This document shows positions 41,755 to 51,203 of a stretch of 64,000 nucleotides of DNA, in pieces. How positions within the stretch are numbered: position 1 is the first letter of the stretch; each line of letters begins with the position of its first letter. A program made the translations under genes and the position numbers. This DNA is from JAFAFN01 sp963707555 (lineage in GTDB: Bacteria > Actinomycetota > Acidimicrobiia > Acidimicrobiales > Microtrichaceae): positions 62,001-126,000 of the forward strand of contig CAVPQM010000020.1 of the NCBI GenBank assembly GCA_963707555.1. Direction: 5' to 3'. The notes under the pieces are model-generated. The model saw only the letters and a program-made list of their open reading frames with translations. It did no database searches and was not told the DNA's origin.

Positions 41755-41796
41755 TCAGTGCGTCGGGTCCGACCCTGTCAGTGCGTCGAGTCCGAC
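41755..41796. repeat. 19-base duplication containing the dxs stop codon
   Basis: TCAGTGCGTCGGGTCCGAC (41755-41773) and the same sequence with one change at 41778-41796 lie 23 bases apart in the convergent dxs/nfu junction. On the minus strand both copies contain the dxs ending (DS-TH) and TGA. Confidence 0.8.
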
Positions 41797-43651
41797 GCGG
41801 AACGCACCCACGCGGTGACCTCGTCGACGATGCCGTCGGCGTCGAGGCCGAGCCGGGCGAGGATCGTGTCGGGCTTGCCGTGGGGGATGTGCACCGACGG
41901 CACGCCCAGCACACGGACCTGAGGTCCGTCCGACGGGGGCGAGCTTCGACAGGGAGTCCGAGATCGCCGCGCCGATGCCGCCGTCACGCAGGCCGTCCTC
42001 GATGGTGACCACGAGCTGGTGGCCGGCGGCGTCCGCGAGCATGTCCGGGTCGAGCGGCTTGACCACCCGGGGGTCCCAGACGGTGACGTCGTGGCCCTCG
42101 GCCGCGAGTCGCTCGGCGGCCTCGCTGGCGGCGGTGAGCATCTTGCCGACGCCGATCAGGCAGATGCGCTGACCGTCGCGGACCTTGCGGGCGTGCAGAC
42201 CTGAGCCGGTGACGGTGTCGCCCGTCGGCGGCATGGTCTTCGAGAAGCGGATGGACGCGGGTCCGTCGGTGCAGTACTCGAGGGCGTCGTGCAGCATCTG
42301 CGCGACCTCGGCCTCGTTCGACGGGGCGAACATCGTCATGTCGGGCACCTTCGACAGCAGCACCATGTCGAGCACGCCGTGGTGCGAGGCGCCGTCGTCG
42401 CCGGTGATGCCGGCGCGGTCGAGCACGAACAACACCGGCTGTGAGTGCAGGCCGACGTCGAGGTTCACCTGGTCGATGGCACGGGTGAGGAAGGTCGCGT
42501 AGAGCGCGACGACCGGCCGGAGGCCGCCCATGGCCATGCCGGCGGCCGAGGTCACGGCGTGCTGCTCGGCGATGCCGACGTCGAACATGCGGTCCGGGAA
42601 GCGTTCGCCGAACGGCAGCAGCCCGGTGGAGTCGGGCATCGCCGCGGTGATGGCGACGAGCTCCGGACGGGCCTCGCCCTCGGCGATGATCGCCTCGGAG
42701 AACGCCGCGGTGTACGAGCCGGGCTTCACGCTGCCCACGTCGTGCATGTGCTTGATCGAGTCGTTCTCGGCCGGCGCGTAGCCGCGGCCCTTCTGGGTGA
42801 GGCAGTGCACCACGACCGGGCCCTCGACCTCGGCGGCGTTGCGGAACGCCTCCTCGAGGGCGGGCAGGTCGTGCCCGTCGTAGGGGCCCAGGTACTTCAC
42901 GCCCAGCTGCTCGAAGAACGCCGGCGGCTCGAACATCTCGCGGATGGCCGCCTTGGCGCCGTCGACGCCCTTCTCGAGGTACGAGCCGAGCGGCAGCTCC
43001 GAGATGATGCGTTCGATGCGAGCGCTCTGACGGCGGTAGGTGCTCGAGGAGCGCAGCTTCGACAGGCTCTCGCCCAGGCTGCGAGGCAGTGGGGGCGTAG
43101 GACCGACCGTTGTCGTTGAGGATGATGATCGCCTTGCGGCCCGAGTGGCCCAGGTTGTTCAGCCCCTCGTAGGCCATGCCGCCGGTCAACGCGCCGTCGC
43201 CGAGCACTCCGATGATCTGGCGGTCGTCCTCGCCGCCCAGGTGCAGTGCGGTGGCAAGACCGTGTGCGTAGGAGACGACCGTCGAGGCGTGGCTGTTCTC
43301 GATCCAGTCGTGGTCCGACTCGCTGCGGCTCGGGTAGCCCGACAGGCCGCCCTCCTGTCGCAGCGAGGTGAAGTCGTCCTGGCGCCCGGTGAGCATCTTG
43401 TGGACGTAGGCCTGGTGCCCGGTGTCCCACAGGATGATGTCGTGGGGGGAGCGGAAGACCCGGTGCAGCGCGAGCGTGATCTCGACCGCGCCCAGGTTGG
43501 AGCCCAGGTGGCCGCTGCCGTGGGTGTTCACGCAGTCCACCACGAACGCGCGGATCTCGGACGCCAGCGACGCGAGCTGCTCGTCGTCGAGGTCCTGCAG
43601 ATCAGCGGGGCTCTGGATCGTGTCCAGCAGCGTCGTCGGTCCGTTCGTCAT
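41778..43651 (-). CDS. dxs: 1-deoxy-D-xylulose-5-phosphate synthase (DXS), frameshifted twice
   Basis: The corrected product is ~623 aa. DXS makes DXP from pyruvate and glyceraldehyde 3-phosphate, the entry to the MEP isoprenoid pathway, with thiamine diphosphate. Motifs: SGHLGSNLGAVEITLALH, DTGHQAYVHKMLTGR, GDGALTGGMAYEGLNN with ThDP-binding LNDNGRSYAPT, PYDGHDLPALEEAF, GIAEQHAVTSAAGMA with the catalytic Glu, DRAGITGDDGASHHG and PSVHIPHGKPDTILARLGLDADGI at the end. One extra base near 43080 and one in a GGGGG run at 41935-41939 split the frame; both vanish by single-base removal. Confidence 0.92.
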
Positions 43652-43686
43652 CGTTGGCGCGAGGCTACCGCCCGGGGCGGGCGGGG

Positions 43687-44772
43687 TCAGGTCTCCCCGG
43701 CGTCGACGGCGTCGGTGCGCCGTCCGCGCCGCACGGCGAAGCTGGGTGCACCGGCGAGGCTCGCCGCGATGAAGACGAAGTAGACGAGCAGACCCAGGGC
43801 GATGGCATTGGCGTCCGCCACACCGAGTGCCCCGAAGAAGAGCACGAACGCGGCCTCGCGGACCCCGAGACCGCCCATCGCGATCGGGACGTTCTGGGCG
43901 ATCGCCGTGGGCGGGAAGAACGCCATGGCAGCCAGCAGGGTGACCTGCGGGATCTCGAGGGCACGAGCGGCGGCCCAGACGGAGATGCACTGCATGATCT
44001 GGAAGCCGACACCTGCCGCCAGCACGAGCGCGACCCGCCCGGGTCTGTGACGGAAGGCGATGATGCCGATGTGCACCGCGGCGAGGTAGCGGCGCCATCC
44101 GCCGCGGCCCAGCATGCGGCCCGCCCCGCGTTCGTGGCCGGCGGCCCAGAGGATCGCGACGAGTGCGACGACGGTGACCGCGTTGATCGCGATCGCCACC
44201 GCGGTGGCGGAGCCCAGCTCGAGCAGTTCCGGCTGGGCCAGCATCGCCACGGTCGACAGCAGCGGCAGCACCAGCCACCCGGTCAACCGCTCGAGCGCGG
44301 TCGCGGCGAAGGCATCCGCGTAGTCGCCGCTGTCGGAGCCCTGGCGCATCACTCGCACGACATCGCCGCCGAACGACGTGGGCAGGGCGTTCGACACGAA
44401 CTCGCCGGCGAGCAGGTGCGACAACATCCTCCGGAACGGCAGGTGCAGCCCGAGCGTGTCCGAGACCGTCGACCAGCGGGCGGTCTGCAGCACGTAGGCG
44501 ACCATGTGCACGACCACGGCGACGACCACCCAGGCGACCGTCGCCGAGGTGATCTCCGGCAGGACCTCGTCCACCGAGACGTCGGGCAACCGCCAGAACA
44601 GCACCCCGAGGAAGGCGCAGCTGATGGCGAGGCGAACGAGGATGCTGCGCCAGTTGTTCTTCGGGAGGTGGTGCGGCAGCGATGCCGCGTCGACCTCACG
44701 TACCGCCTCGGCCCACTCCTCGGCGTCGTCGGGCGGTGCGCCCCGATCGCTCGCCTGGTCCTCGCCGGTCAT
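43687..44772 (-). CDS. Flippase-like / lysylphosphatidylglycerol synthase TM-region family protein (YbhN type)
   Basis: The product is 361 aa and has about eight membrane helices (e.g. ILVRLAISCAFLGVLFWRL, AWVVVAVVVHMVAYVLQTARW, WLVLPLLSTVAMLA). Family motifs include LLAGEFVSNALPTSFGGDVVRV and AIAQNVPIAMGGLGVREAAFVLFF (GGLGVRE). It is an integral membrane protein of the UPF0104/LPG synthase TM superfamily, thought to move lipid-linked intermediates. It lies just downstream of a terminator hairpin and ends 35 bases before the dxs start. Confidence 0.85.
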   Translation of the reverse strand: MTGEDQASDRGAPPDDAEEWAEAVREVDAASLPHHLPKNNWRSILVRLAISCAFLGVLFWRLPDVSVDEVLPEITSATVAWVVVAVVVHMVAYVLQTARWSTVSDTLGLHLPFRRMLSHLLAGEFVSNALPTSFGGDVVRVMRQGSDSGDYADAFAATALERLTGWLVLPLLSTVAMLAQPELLELGSATAVAIAINAVTVVALVAILWAAGHERGAGRMLGRGGWRRYLAAVHIGIIAFRHRPGRVALVLAAGVGFQIMQCISVWAAARALEIPQVTLLAAMAFFPPTAIAQNVPIAMGGLGVREAAFVLFFGALGVADANAIALGLLVYFVFIAASLAGAPSFAVRRGRRTDAVDAGET

Positions 44773-44828
44773 CGTGGGTCCAGCCTATCGGTCGACGCCG
44801 TCGTGTCCGAGGGCCGTGCGGACGCGTC

Positions 44829-44861
44829 GGCGCCCCGCCGAGTCCGGCCCGACGGGGCGCC
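44829..44861 (-). terminator. Hairpin terminator after the SGNH hydrolase gene
   Basis: GGCGCCCCG and CGGGGCGCC form a 9-base stem around a 15-base loop, 16 bases beyond the stop at 44877. It separates the SGNH hydrolase gene from the flippase-like gene on the same strand. Confidence 0.6.
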
Positions 44862-44876
44862 TCGCCACCTGCGGGC

Positions 44877-45623
44877 TCAGGGAGTTCCGTCGGACCCTGA
44901 CGCTGCTGCCGGAGTCGGATCGACCGGCCCCAGCACCTCGCTGACGACCGGTTCGACGCACCTCGCCATCGCCTCGTAGCCGTCGGCGTTCATGTGGTTG
45001 CCGTCGGGGGTGCCCCAGACGTCCAGGTAGGACCAGAAGGAACGGCGCAGCGAATCGGGCTCGTCGGGTGCCTCGAGCGCAGGTGTGCAGTCCACCGTGG
45101 CCCCCCACAGCTCGCCCGAGGTCGTGAGCCACTCGTTGTACGCGAGCCGCTGCTCCTGGACGAACCAGTAGTTGCCGGTGATCGGCATCGGATGGATCGC
45201 GAGCCAGACCGTCGGCACGTCGCGCTCCGCGAGCCACGCGCTCAGCGCGCGGACCTCGGCCTGCATCTCCTCGACCGCGACCGCGTGGGTGAGGTCGTTG
45301 ATCCCGCCCTCGATGACGACCGCCCCGGGCACACCGCACTGGTCGATCCACTGACGCACCCGCGACGGGATCGTCGCCACGACGTCGTCGAAGACCCAGC
45401 CGGCGCCACCCTGCGAGGCGTTGAAGACCGAGTACTCCGGAAGCCTGACCCGGTGCGCGTACGACGCGCCGACCGAGTCACCGTTGAACTGGACGAGGCG
45501 GTCGTCGTACGGGCAGTACTCGGGCGTGACGCTGTACGTCGGCGCGGTGGCTCGCGGCGGTGTGCCGCACGCGACAGCCGACGCGGCGACCATGACGGCC
45601 AGAACGGCCGGACGGAGCTTCAT
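44877..45623 (-). CDS. SGNH/GDSL-family hydrolase lipoprotein
   Basis: The product is 248 aa. The signal peptide ends at VMVAASAVAC-GTPP (lipobox). Blocks of the SGNH fold are in order: VQFNGDSVGASYAHRV (block I Ser), FNASQGGAGWVFDD (block II Gly), VVIEGGINDLTHAV (block III Asn), and TPDGNHMNADGYEAM (block V with Asp and His). Members hydrolyse acetyl or acyl esters on glycans or lipids. It should sit on the outer face of the membrane. Confidence 0.85.
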   Translation of the reverse strand: MKLRPAVLAVMVAASAVACGTPPRATAPTYSVTPEYCPYDDRLVQFNGDSVGASYAHRVRLPEYSVFNASQGGAGWVFDDVVATIPSRVRQWIDQCGVPGAVVIEGGINDLTHAVAVEEMQAEVRALSAWLAERDVPTVWLAIHPMPITGNYWFVQEQRLAYNEWLTTSGELWGATVDCTPALEAPDEPDSLRRSFWSYLDVWGTPDGNHMNADGYEAMARCVEPVVSEVLGPVDPTPAAASGSDGTP

Positions 45624-45843
45624 GAGGTTCCTCTCCCCCTGGTGTGCAGTTGTGCCGGTGCATCCGACGGATGCCCGACCTACGTGTGCCTGTCCCGCCC
45701 TCCCGACCGGGAAGCGACCCGCCCAGTCGGGTCGCCGTCATGCACAGCGCCGACAATGTAGGCGCGCGCAATGGTGGTTCGACGAACCGATCGCCTGCAT
45801 GGCGACGACGCCGTCCGGCGAGGGTGGCGGTCCACCCCCGGGG

Positions 45844-46221
45844 TCAGCGGGTCTTGTCGAGGAACCGCTCGATGTCGACCAGCACCCGGGTGACCTTGCC
45901 GGCGGCGACCAGACCGCGCTCGTCACGGGCCGAGACGTGGAAGATCAACCGTCGGCCCTCGATCCTCTCGAGGTTCGCCTCGGCGGTGACGACCCGGCCG
46001 ACCGGAGTGGGGGAGATGTGCTCGACCTGCACGCGGACCCCGACCGTCGAGTACCCGTCGTCGAGATGGCCCCGGACCGCGGCGACGGTTGCCTCTTCGA
46101 CCAGTGCCACGATGCGGGGCGTCGCGAGCACCGGGACCTCACCCGACCGGAAGGCGATGGCGGTGTCGGCCTCCGAGACGGTGATCTGGGCGCTGGCGGA
46201 CAATCCGGGTCGAACGGGCAC
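45844..46221 (-). CDS. Hotdog thioesterase (FlK-like)
   Basis: The product is 125 aa from GTG 46221; TACTGT 7 bases upstream implies a leaderless start. The motif VPVLATPRIVALVEEATVAAV, then STVGVRVQVEHISPTPVGRVVTAEA and GRRLIFHVSARDE, matches the fluoroacetyl-CoA thioesterase-like group (Thr and Glu of the active site in ATPRIVALVEEA). True FlK activity is not implied; most relatives are acyl-CoA thioesterases of unknown substrate. It is divergent from tldD. Confidence 0.78.
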   Translation of the reverse strand: MPVRPGLSASAQITVSEADTAIAFRSGEVPVLATPRIVALVEEATVAAVRGHLDDGYSTVGVRVQVEHISPTPVGRVVTAEANLERIEGRRLIFHVSARDERGLVAAGKVTRVLVDIERFLDKTR

Positions 46222-46228
46222 GGGCGAT

Positions 46229-46234
46229 ACAGTA
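46229..46234 (-). promoter_or_regulatory. -10 box (TACTGT) of the FlK-like thioesterase gene
   Basis: On the minus strand TACTGT is followed by 7 bases and the GTG at 46221, which fixes the start and indicates leaderless translation. Confidence 0.5.
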
Positions 46235-46355
46235 AGCCTCTGCGTCCGCCGCTGGCACATCGTTCAGGACGCCACGATCCCGGCGGGAGTGCGGCCGGGA
46301 CCCGGCGTGTTGGCAAGGATGTCGTGACGACGCCGACCCCCGGGAGGAGCCCGCC

Positions 46356-47751
46356 TTGCTCGAAGAGTCAACGGTCCAACGAGTGCTGAGCGCCGGTCTG
46401 GCGCGTGGCGCGGACTTCGCCGAGGTCTTCGTCGAGGAGAAGCGGTCGTCGTCCGCGTTGCTCGACGACGGACGGGTCGAGGAGCTCACGTCCGGTCGCG
46501 ACCGCGGCGCGGGCATCCGCGTCGTCGTCGGTGAGTCGACCGGTTTCGCCCACACCTCGGATCTGACCGAGGCGGGTCTGATCGCGGCTGCCGAGACCGC
46601 GGCCGCCGCCGCTCGGGGCAACGGCTCGGGCACGACGGTCGTCGCGCTCGAACCGACATCCGCGCCCCGGCCCAACGAGGTGCTGATCCCGCCGGCCGAC
46701 GTCGCCAAGGCCACGAAGGTCGAGCTGCTCGTCCGCGCCGACGACATCGCTCGCCAGAGCGGCTCCGCCATCACCCAGGTCTCCGCTCGGTACGCGGACT
46801 CCCAGCGCAGGATCCTCGTCGCGAACAGCGACGGTGTGTTCTCGGGCGACGACCAGGTCCGGACGCTCTTCTCGATCTCGTGCGTCGCCTCGGGCGACAC
46901 CGGCATGCAGACCGGACCGCGAGTCGGTCGGCCGCACGGTCGGATTCGAGCTGTTCGACACCTACGACGTCGATGAACTGGCGCGCACCGCGGCGAGCCG
47001 GGCACTCACCAAGCTGGCCGCTCGTCCGGCGCCGTCGGGCGAGCTGACGGTCGTGATCGGTCCCGGCGGTGGCGGCGTGATGTTCCACGAGGCGTGTGGC
47101 CACGGGCTCGAGGCCGACCTGGCCGCGAAGGGTGCGTCGGTGTTCGCCGGTCGCATCGGCGAACAGGTTGCGTCGCCGCTGGTCACGCTCGTCGACGACG
47201 GCACGATGGGCGGCGAGTGGGGCTGCTTCGCGATCGACGACGAGGGCCGCCCCGCACAGCGCAACGTCCTGATCCAGGACGGCGTGCTGGTCGACTTCAT
47301 GTGGGACGGCCTGCGGGCCCGAGCCGAAGGTCGCGCGTCGACCGGCAACGGACGCCGTCAGAGCTACCAGCACCTGCCCATGGTGCGGATGACCAACACC
47401 TACCTGCTCGGTGGCACCTCGACGCCCGACGACATCGTCGCCGACACCCCGTCGGGGGTCTACATCTCTCACCTCGGCGGCGGCCAGGTGAACACGGCCA
47501 CCGGCGACTTCGTCTTCGGCATGACCGAGGCCTACCTGATCGAGGACGGCCGCATCACCGAGCCGCTGCGCGAGGGCAACCTCATCGGCAACGGGCCGGC
47601 CGTGCTGTCCGCGATCGACGCCGTGGGCGACGACTTCGCGATGGGCGCACCCGGCACGTGCGGCAAGGACGGCCAGGGCGTCCCGGTGGGCGACGGCGTG
47701 CCCACCCTGCGGGTCGCGAGCGGTCTCACGATCGGCGGCACTGCGGCCTGA
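46356..47751 (+). CDS. tldD: TldD metalloprotease subunit, frameshifted once
   Basis: The corrected product is ~464 aa from a TTG start with ggaggag upstream. TldD pairs with TldE/PmbA to form a processing protease for small peptides. The zinc motif is seen in MFHEACGHGLEAD (HExxxH); N-terminal ADFAEVFVEEKRSS, the GAGIRVVVGESTGFAHTSD segment, and C-terminal GGTSTPDDIVADTPSGVYI and NLIGNGPAVLSAIDAVGDDF also match. An extra base near 46916 breaks the frame in GDTGMQTG-RESVGRTVG. Two pmbA genes follow after an inserted, inverted pair of CotH-like genes. Confidence 0.9.
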
Positions 47752-47783
47752 GGTGCGGCGGGGAGATCCGTCCGCAGCGCCGT

Positions 47784-47821
47784 CGTGGCGGGTGACGGCC
47801 CGACGGCCACCACCCGCCACG
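47784..47821. terminator. Bidirectional hairpin between tldD and the first CotH gene
   Basis: CGTGGCGGGTG (47784-47794) and CACCCGCCACG (47811-47821) form a perfect 11-base stem with a 16-base loop. It lies in the convergent junction, 33 bases past the tldD stop and 11 bases past the CotH stop. Confidence 0.7.
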
Positions 47822-47831
47822 TCGGCGACGT

Positions 47832-49367
47832 TCAGTCGGCTCCGAGCTGCGTGTCGATCCAGTTCAACCGGGTGGTGAGCCAGGTGCTCAGGAACGAGGG
47901 CGTGTCGGCATCGACCAGGGAGTAGTTCCAGCGGTGGCCGTCGTTCGCGATGGCCGGAGCGAGCTCCTGGCCGAGCGTGGCGAGCTGCGCGGGCAGCTGG
48001 GCGAACACGGGCTGGAGCTCGTCCCATCGGGCGTCGAGCTCGGCGCGGAACGACGGGTCCGACAGCAGGCGCTGGGTCCACAGGGAGCTGTTCTGGTGCT
48101 GCCAACCCGTGGGGTTCAGCGGCCTCCACGACCTGGCGGAACCCATCGACTGGTCGAAGTCCCAGATCGGCCCGTACCGGAGTCGGTCGTCGCCGCGGGC
48201 CTTGGAGAAGAACGTGCTGTACCGGAACCCGTCCATGTTCGCGGTGACCTCCTGCACCAGGTAGTGGTCGATGAAGGCATCGACGTCGAGGTAGGGCCGG
48301 TAGCCGTCCACGGGGTCGGTGTAGTTCGGCGAGTACAGCCGGTCCTCGAACTCCTGCACGTGGCTCGTGATGTAGTCCCGCTGCTCGGGAGTCATCGGGT
48401 CGGGTTCCTTGACCACGATCGGGTAGTTGTCCCTGGCGGTGCGGAAGCCCGGCTCGTCGTTCTCCTCGAGCCGCTGGTCGACCTCGAGCAGATAGCCGCC
48501 CGTGAGCTCGTGACCGGAGTTGTCGTCCGGGCCGAGCTCGTCGATGTCGACCCGGTCGGGGTCGGGGCGGATGTGCTCCGAGAGCTGGTAGACGCCGTCG
48601 TACTGCCCGTTGAGGATCACCTCGACGTGGCGGTAGGTGGGTGTCCACGCCAGATCGGTCGAATGTGCGAGCTCGCTCGCAGCGAACGTCCGCAGCTGGG
48701 AACGGTCGATGGCGTTGGCCAGCAGGACGAAGTGCCGGTTCGAGGCGATGTCCATCAGGGGTGACTTGGTGTCGAGCCGGAGCCGATAGGGCTTCTTCGG
48801 CTCGAGCCAGGTCGAGTTGCCGCGGCCGCGGATCCCGAGCGTGCCACTGAAGGCGGCGTACTCCGATCCGTTGGGGTCGAGCGTCATCGTCGCAGGGACG
48901 TAGTTCTCCTTGTCCGCGACCGGCGCAGCATCCTCGGTGTCGATGCGGATCACCGGCAGGACGAGGTCGTAGAACCTGACGTTGATCGTCGGTCCCCACA
49001 GCGTCGTCGGCCCGCCGTCGACCGCGGCGCCGATCCGGAACCCGTAGGTGGTGCCGGGAACGACGTCGGTGAACGACGTCGAGGTGCCGTTGGTGCGCTC
49101 GACCGTTGACCACGGAACCCCCGACGAGGCGACCTGGATCTCGTAGCCCCCCTGCACGCCGTGCTCGGTCAGGTCCCAGGACAGGTCGATCGACGACTCT
49201 CCGAGATAGCTGCGCAGCACCGGGAGGCCGTTGCCCTGTGCCGGTGGCCCGGCAGGGGTGCCGCACGCCGCGGCGATCACCGCCACCGTGGCCACGGCTG
49301 CAGCTGCCGCCCACCTCCGTCCGATTCCGAATGCGCGACGGTTCCCCGTCTGAATGGTCGTGGACAC
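47832..49367 (-). CDS. CotH-like secreted kinase lipoprotein with Fn3 domain (copy 1)
   Basis: The product is 511 aa from GTG 49367 with aggaggcagg upstream. The signal ends at VAVIAAAC-GTPAG (lipobox). Residues ~40-130 look like a fibronectin type III domain (GGYEIQVASSGVPW...VPGTTYGFRIGAAVD). The CotH domain follows: GTLGIRGRGNSTW, KKPYRLRLDTKS, YRHVEVILNGQYDGVYQLSEHI, VVKEPDPMTPEQRDYI, FIDHYLVQEVTANMDGF, and YGPIWDFDQSMG with the metal-binding Asp pair. Family CotH enzymes are atypical protein kinases of surface proteins. It is co-oriented with copy 2. Confidence 0.82.
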   Translation of the reverse strand: MSTTIQTGNRRAFGIGRRWAAAAAVATVAVIAAACGTPAGPPAQGNGLPVLRSYLGESSIDLSWDLTEHGVQGGYEIQVASSGVPWSTVERTNGTSTSFTDVVPGTTYGFRIGAAVDGGPTTLWGPTINVRFYDLVLPVIRIDTEDAAPVADKENYVPATMTLDPNGSEYAAFSGTLGIRGRGNSTWLEPKKPYRLRLDTKSPLMDIASNRHFVLLANAIDRSQLRTFAASELAHSTDLAWTPTYRHVEVILNGQYDGVYQLSEHIRPDPDRVDIDELGPDDNSGHELTGGYLLEVDQRLEENDEPGFRTARDNYPIVVKEPDPMTPEQRDYITSHVQEFEDRLYSPNYTDPVDGYRPYLDVDAFIDHYLVQEVTANMDGFRYSTFFSKARGDDRLRYGPIWDFDQSMGSARSWRPLNPTGWQHQNSSLWTQRLLSDPSFRAELDARWDELQPVFAQLPAQLATLGQELAPAIANDGHRWNYSLVDADTPSFLSTWLTTRLNWIDTQLGAD

Positions 49368-49491
49368 CCTGCCTCCTGGTCGCCCTCCCCGAACAGCTCC
49401 CGCACCGTCCGGGCCAGTGAACGGGTCACCGTAGCCACCCCGAAGGGTCTGCTCAAGGGGTCGAACCACCCGGAGGCCGGGTGTGCCACGG

Positions 49492-51060
49492 TCAGCCCAG
49501 CTCGCCGCCGATCCACGCAAGGCGTGTCCGGAGCCAGTCCGCCACGTACTGCGGCGTGTCGTGCGACTCGAGCTGGTAGCCCCAACGCACCTCGTCGTTG
49601 TCGATCGCCGGCTGCAGCGAGTCGCCCAGCGCCTCGACCTGGTCGGGCAGTCCCGACACTGCGGGAAGCAGCGCGCTCCACCGTGCCTCGAGCGTGGTGA
49701 GGAACGTCGGGTCCGTGAAGATCCGCTGCAACCACGGACCCGTCCCGCGGTGTGCCCAACCGGTCGCGTCGAGCGTGCGGGGTGCGCCGACGGCTCCCAT
49801 GGACAGGTCGAAGTCCCACATCGGACCGAAGACGAGCCGGTCGTCGCCGCGCTGCTTCGTGAAGAAGGTGCTCGAGAAGAAGGTGTCCTGGTTCCGGGCG
49901 ATCTCGTGCACGAGGTAGTGGTCGGCGAACGCCTGCTCGTCGAGGTACCGGCGGTACCCGACGACCGGGTCGGTGTAGGAGCTGCTGAAGAGCGCGCTCT
50001 CGAACGCCGCGACGTGACCGCTGATGTAGGCACGCTGCTCGACGGTCATCGGATCGGGTTCCTTCACCACGACCGGGACGTTCCGCGAGGTGCGGAACCC
50101 GGGCTCGAAGTTCTGCTCGAGGCGCTCGTCGATCTCCATGAGGTAGCCGCCGGTGAGCTCGACCCCGGCGTTGTCGTCGGGCCCCATCTCCTCGATGTCG
50201 ACCCGGTCACCGCCGGTGCGGATGTGCTCGGTCAGCTGGTAGACGCCCTCGTACTTCCCGTTGAGGATCACCTCGACGTGCCGGTACGCAGGAGTGAAGT
50301 CCAGCTCGGTCGCCCGGGAGATCTCGCCGGCCGCGTAGCTCCGCAGCTGCGACTTGTCGTTGTAGTTGGCGAGCAGCGCCCAGTGACGGTTCGACGCGAT
50401 GCCCATCAGCGACGACTTCGTGTCGAGGCGGAGCCGGTAGGGCTTCTTCGGGGCGAGCCACGTCGAGTTGCCACGCCCTCGGACGTCGAGGGTCCCGGTG
50501 TACGGCGCGACACCCGAACCGTTCGGCTCGAGCGTCATGGTCGCCCGCACGTAGTTCTCCCTGTCGAGGATCGGCGCTCGGCCCGTGGTGTCGATCCGGA
50601 GCACGGGGAGCTGCGGCTCGACGTACAGCGCCTTGATCTGCGGGCTCCACTCCTTCACCGGGGCGCCCGGCGCCGAGCCGCTACGCACACGGAACGAATA
50701 GCCCGTCCCGGGCGTCACGTCGATGAAGCTCGCGTTCGGCTCGGTGGTCTGGGCGAAGGTGGTCCAGTGCACCGTGTCGGAGGCGTACTGGACCTCGTAG
50801 CCGAAGCTCATGCCGTCGAGGGTCGTGGCCCACTCGAGGTCGATCGACCCGGCGCGCAGCGTGGCCACCAGGCCGGCCGGATTCGGTGCGTTGGGGTCCT
50901 CGGGCGGGATACAGGCGGCGGCGAGCGCGACGATGACCGCCAACAGCAGCCAACGTGGCGCTCGGGCCCTTCGTCCCTTCGCTCCCCGGTCGATGCCGTC
51001 GGTCGCGGCGCGGCCGACGACGATGCGTGGGCGCGCGCCCATTGCAGTAACAGAACCCAT
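49492..51060 (-). CDS. CotH-like secreted kinase lipoprotein with Fn3 domain (copy 2)
   Basis: The product is 522 aa from ATG 51060 (gggagagg upstream). The lipobox is AVIVALAAAC-IPPE. An Fn3-like domain (FGYEVQYASDTVHWTTF...TPGTGYSFRVRSGS) precedes the CotH domain: GTLDVRGRGNSTW, KKPYRLRLDTKSSLMGIASNRHW, YRHVEVILNGKYEGVYQLTEHI, VVKEPDPMTVEQRAYISGH, DHYLVHEIARNQDTF and GPMWDFDLSMGAVG. It is a clear tandem duplicate of copy 1, with substantial divergence. Both kinases should face outside the membrane, and their substrates are unknown. Confidence 0.82.
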   Translation of the reverse strand: MGSVTAMGARPRIVVGRAATDGIDRGAKGRRARAPRWLLLAVIVALAAACIPPEDPNAPNPAGLVATLRAGSIDLEWATTLDGMSFGYEVQYASDTVHWTTFAQTTEPNASFIDVTPGTGYSFRVRSGSAPGAPVKEWSPQIKALYVEPQLPVLRIDTTGRAPILDRENYVRATMTLEPNGSGVAPYTGTLDVRGRGNSTWLAPKKPYRLRLDTKSSLMGIASNRHWALLANYNDKSQLRSYAAGEISRATELDFTPAYRHVEVILNGKYEGVYQLTEHIRTGGDRVDIEEMGPDDNAGVELTGGYLMEIDERLEQNFEPGFRTSRNVPVVVKEPDPMTVEQRAYISGHVAAFESALFSSSYTDPVVGYRRYLDEQAFADHYLVHEIARNQDTFFSSTFFTKQRGDDRLVFGPMWDFDLSMGAVGAPRTLDATGWAHRGTGPWLQRIFTDPTFLTTLEARWSALLPAVSGLPDQVEALGDSLQPAIDNDEVRWGYQLESHDTPQYVADWLRTRLAWIGGELG

Positions 51061-51203
51061 TTCGGGCCTCTCCCTGTACCCTGCGCCCCACTCTTCTTGA
51101 CCGGGGAAGCTACTCGGATCCGATTGTCGGTGCAAGAGGGTCGGGCTCTGCCGGTGGTGTGCGAGGCTGGCCGGGTGCGACGACTCCGAACGCAGGTGGC
51201 GAC

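Noticed and set aside
41755..41777. Extension of DXS to the second TGA
   Set aside because: That ending belongs to the wrong frame produced by the extra base at 41935-41939; the corrected frame ends SASDSTH at 41778.
44829..44861. Operator for the flippase-like gene
   Set aside because: Its place just after the SGNH hydrolase stop and its GC-rich stem-loop form fit a terminator better.
49368..49491. A hidden RiPP precursor gene between the two CotH genes
   Set aside because: The 124-base gap has no short frame with a start signal; it looks like a promoter region for CotH copy 1.
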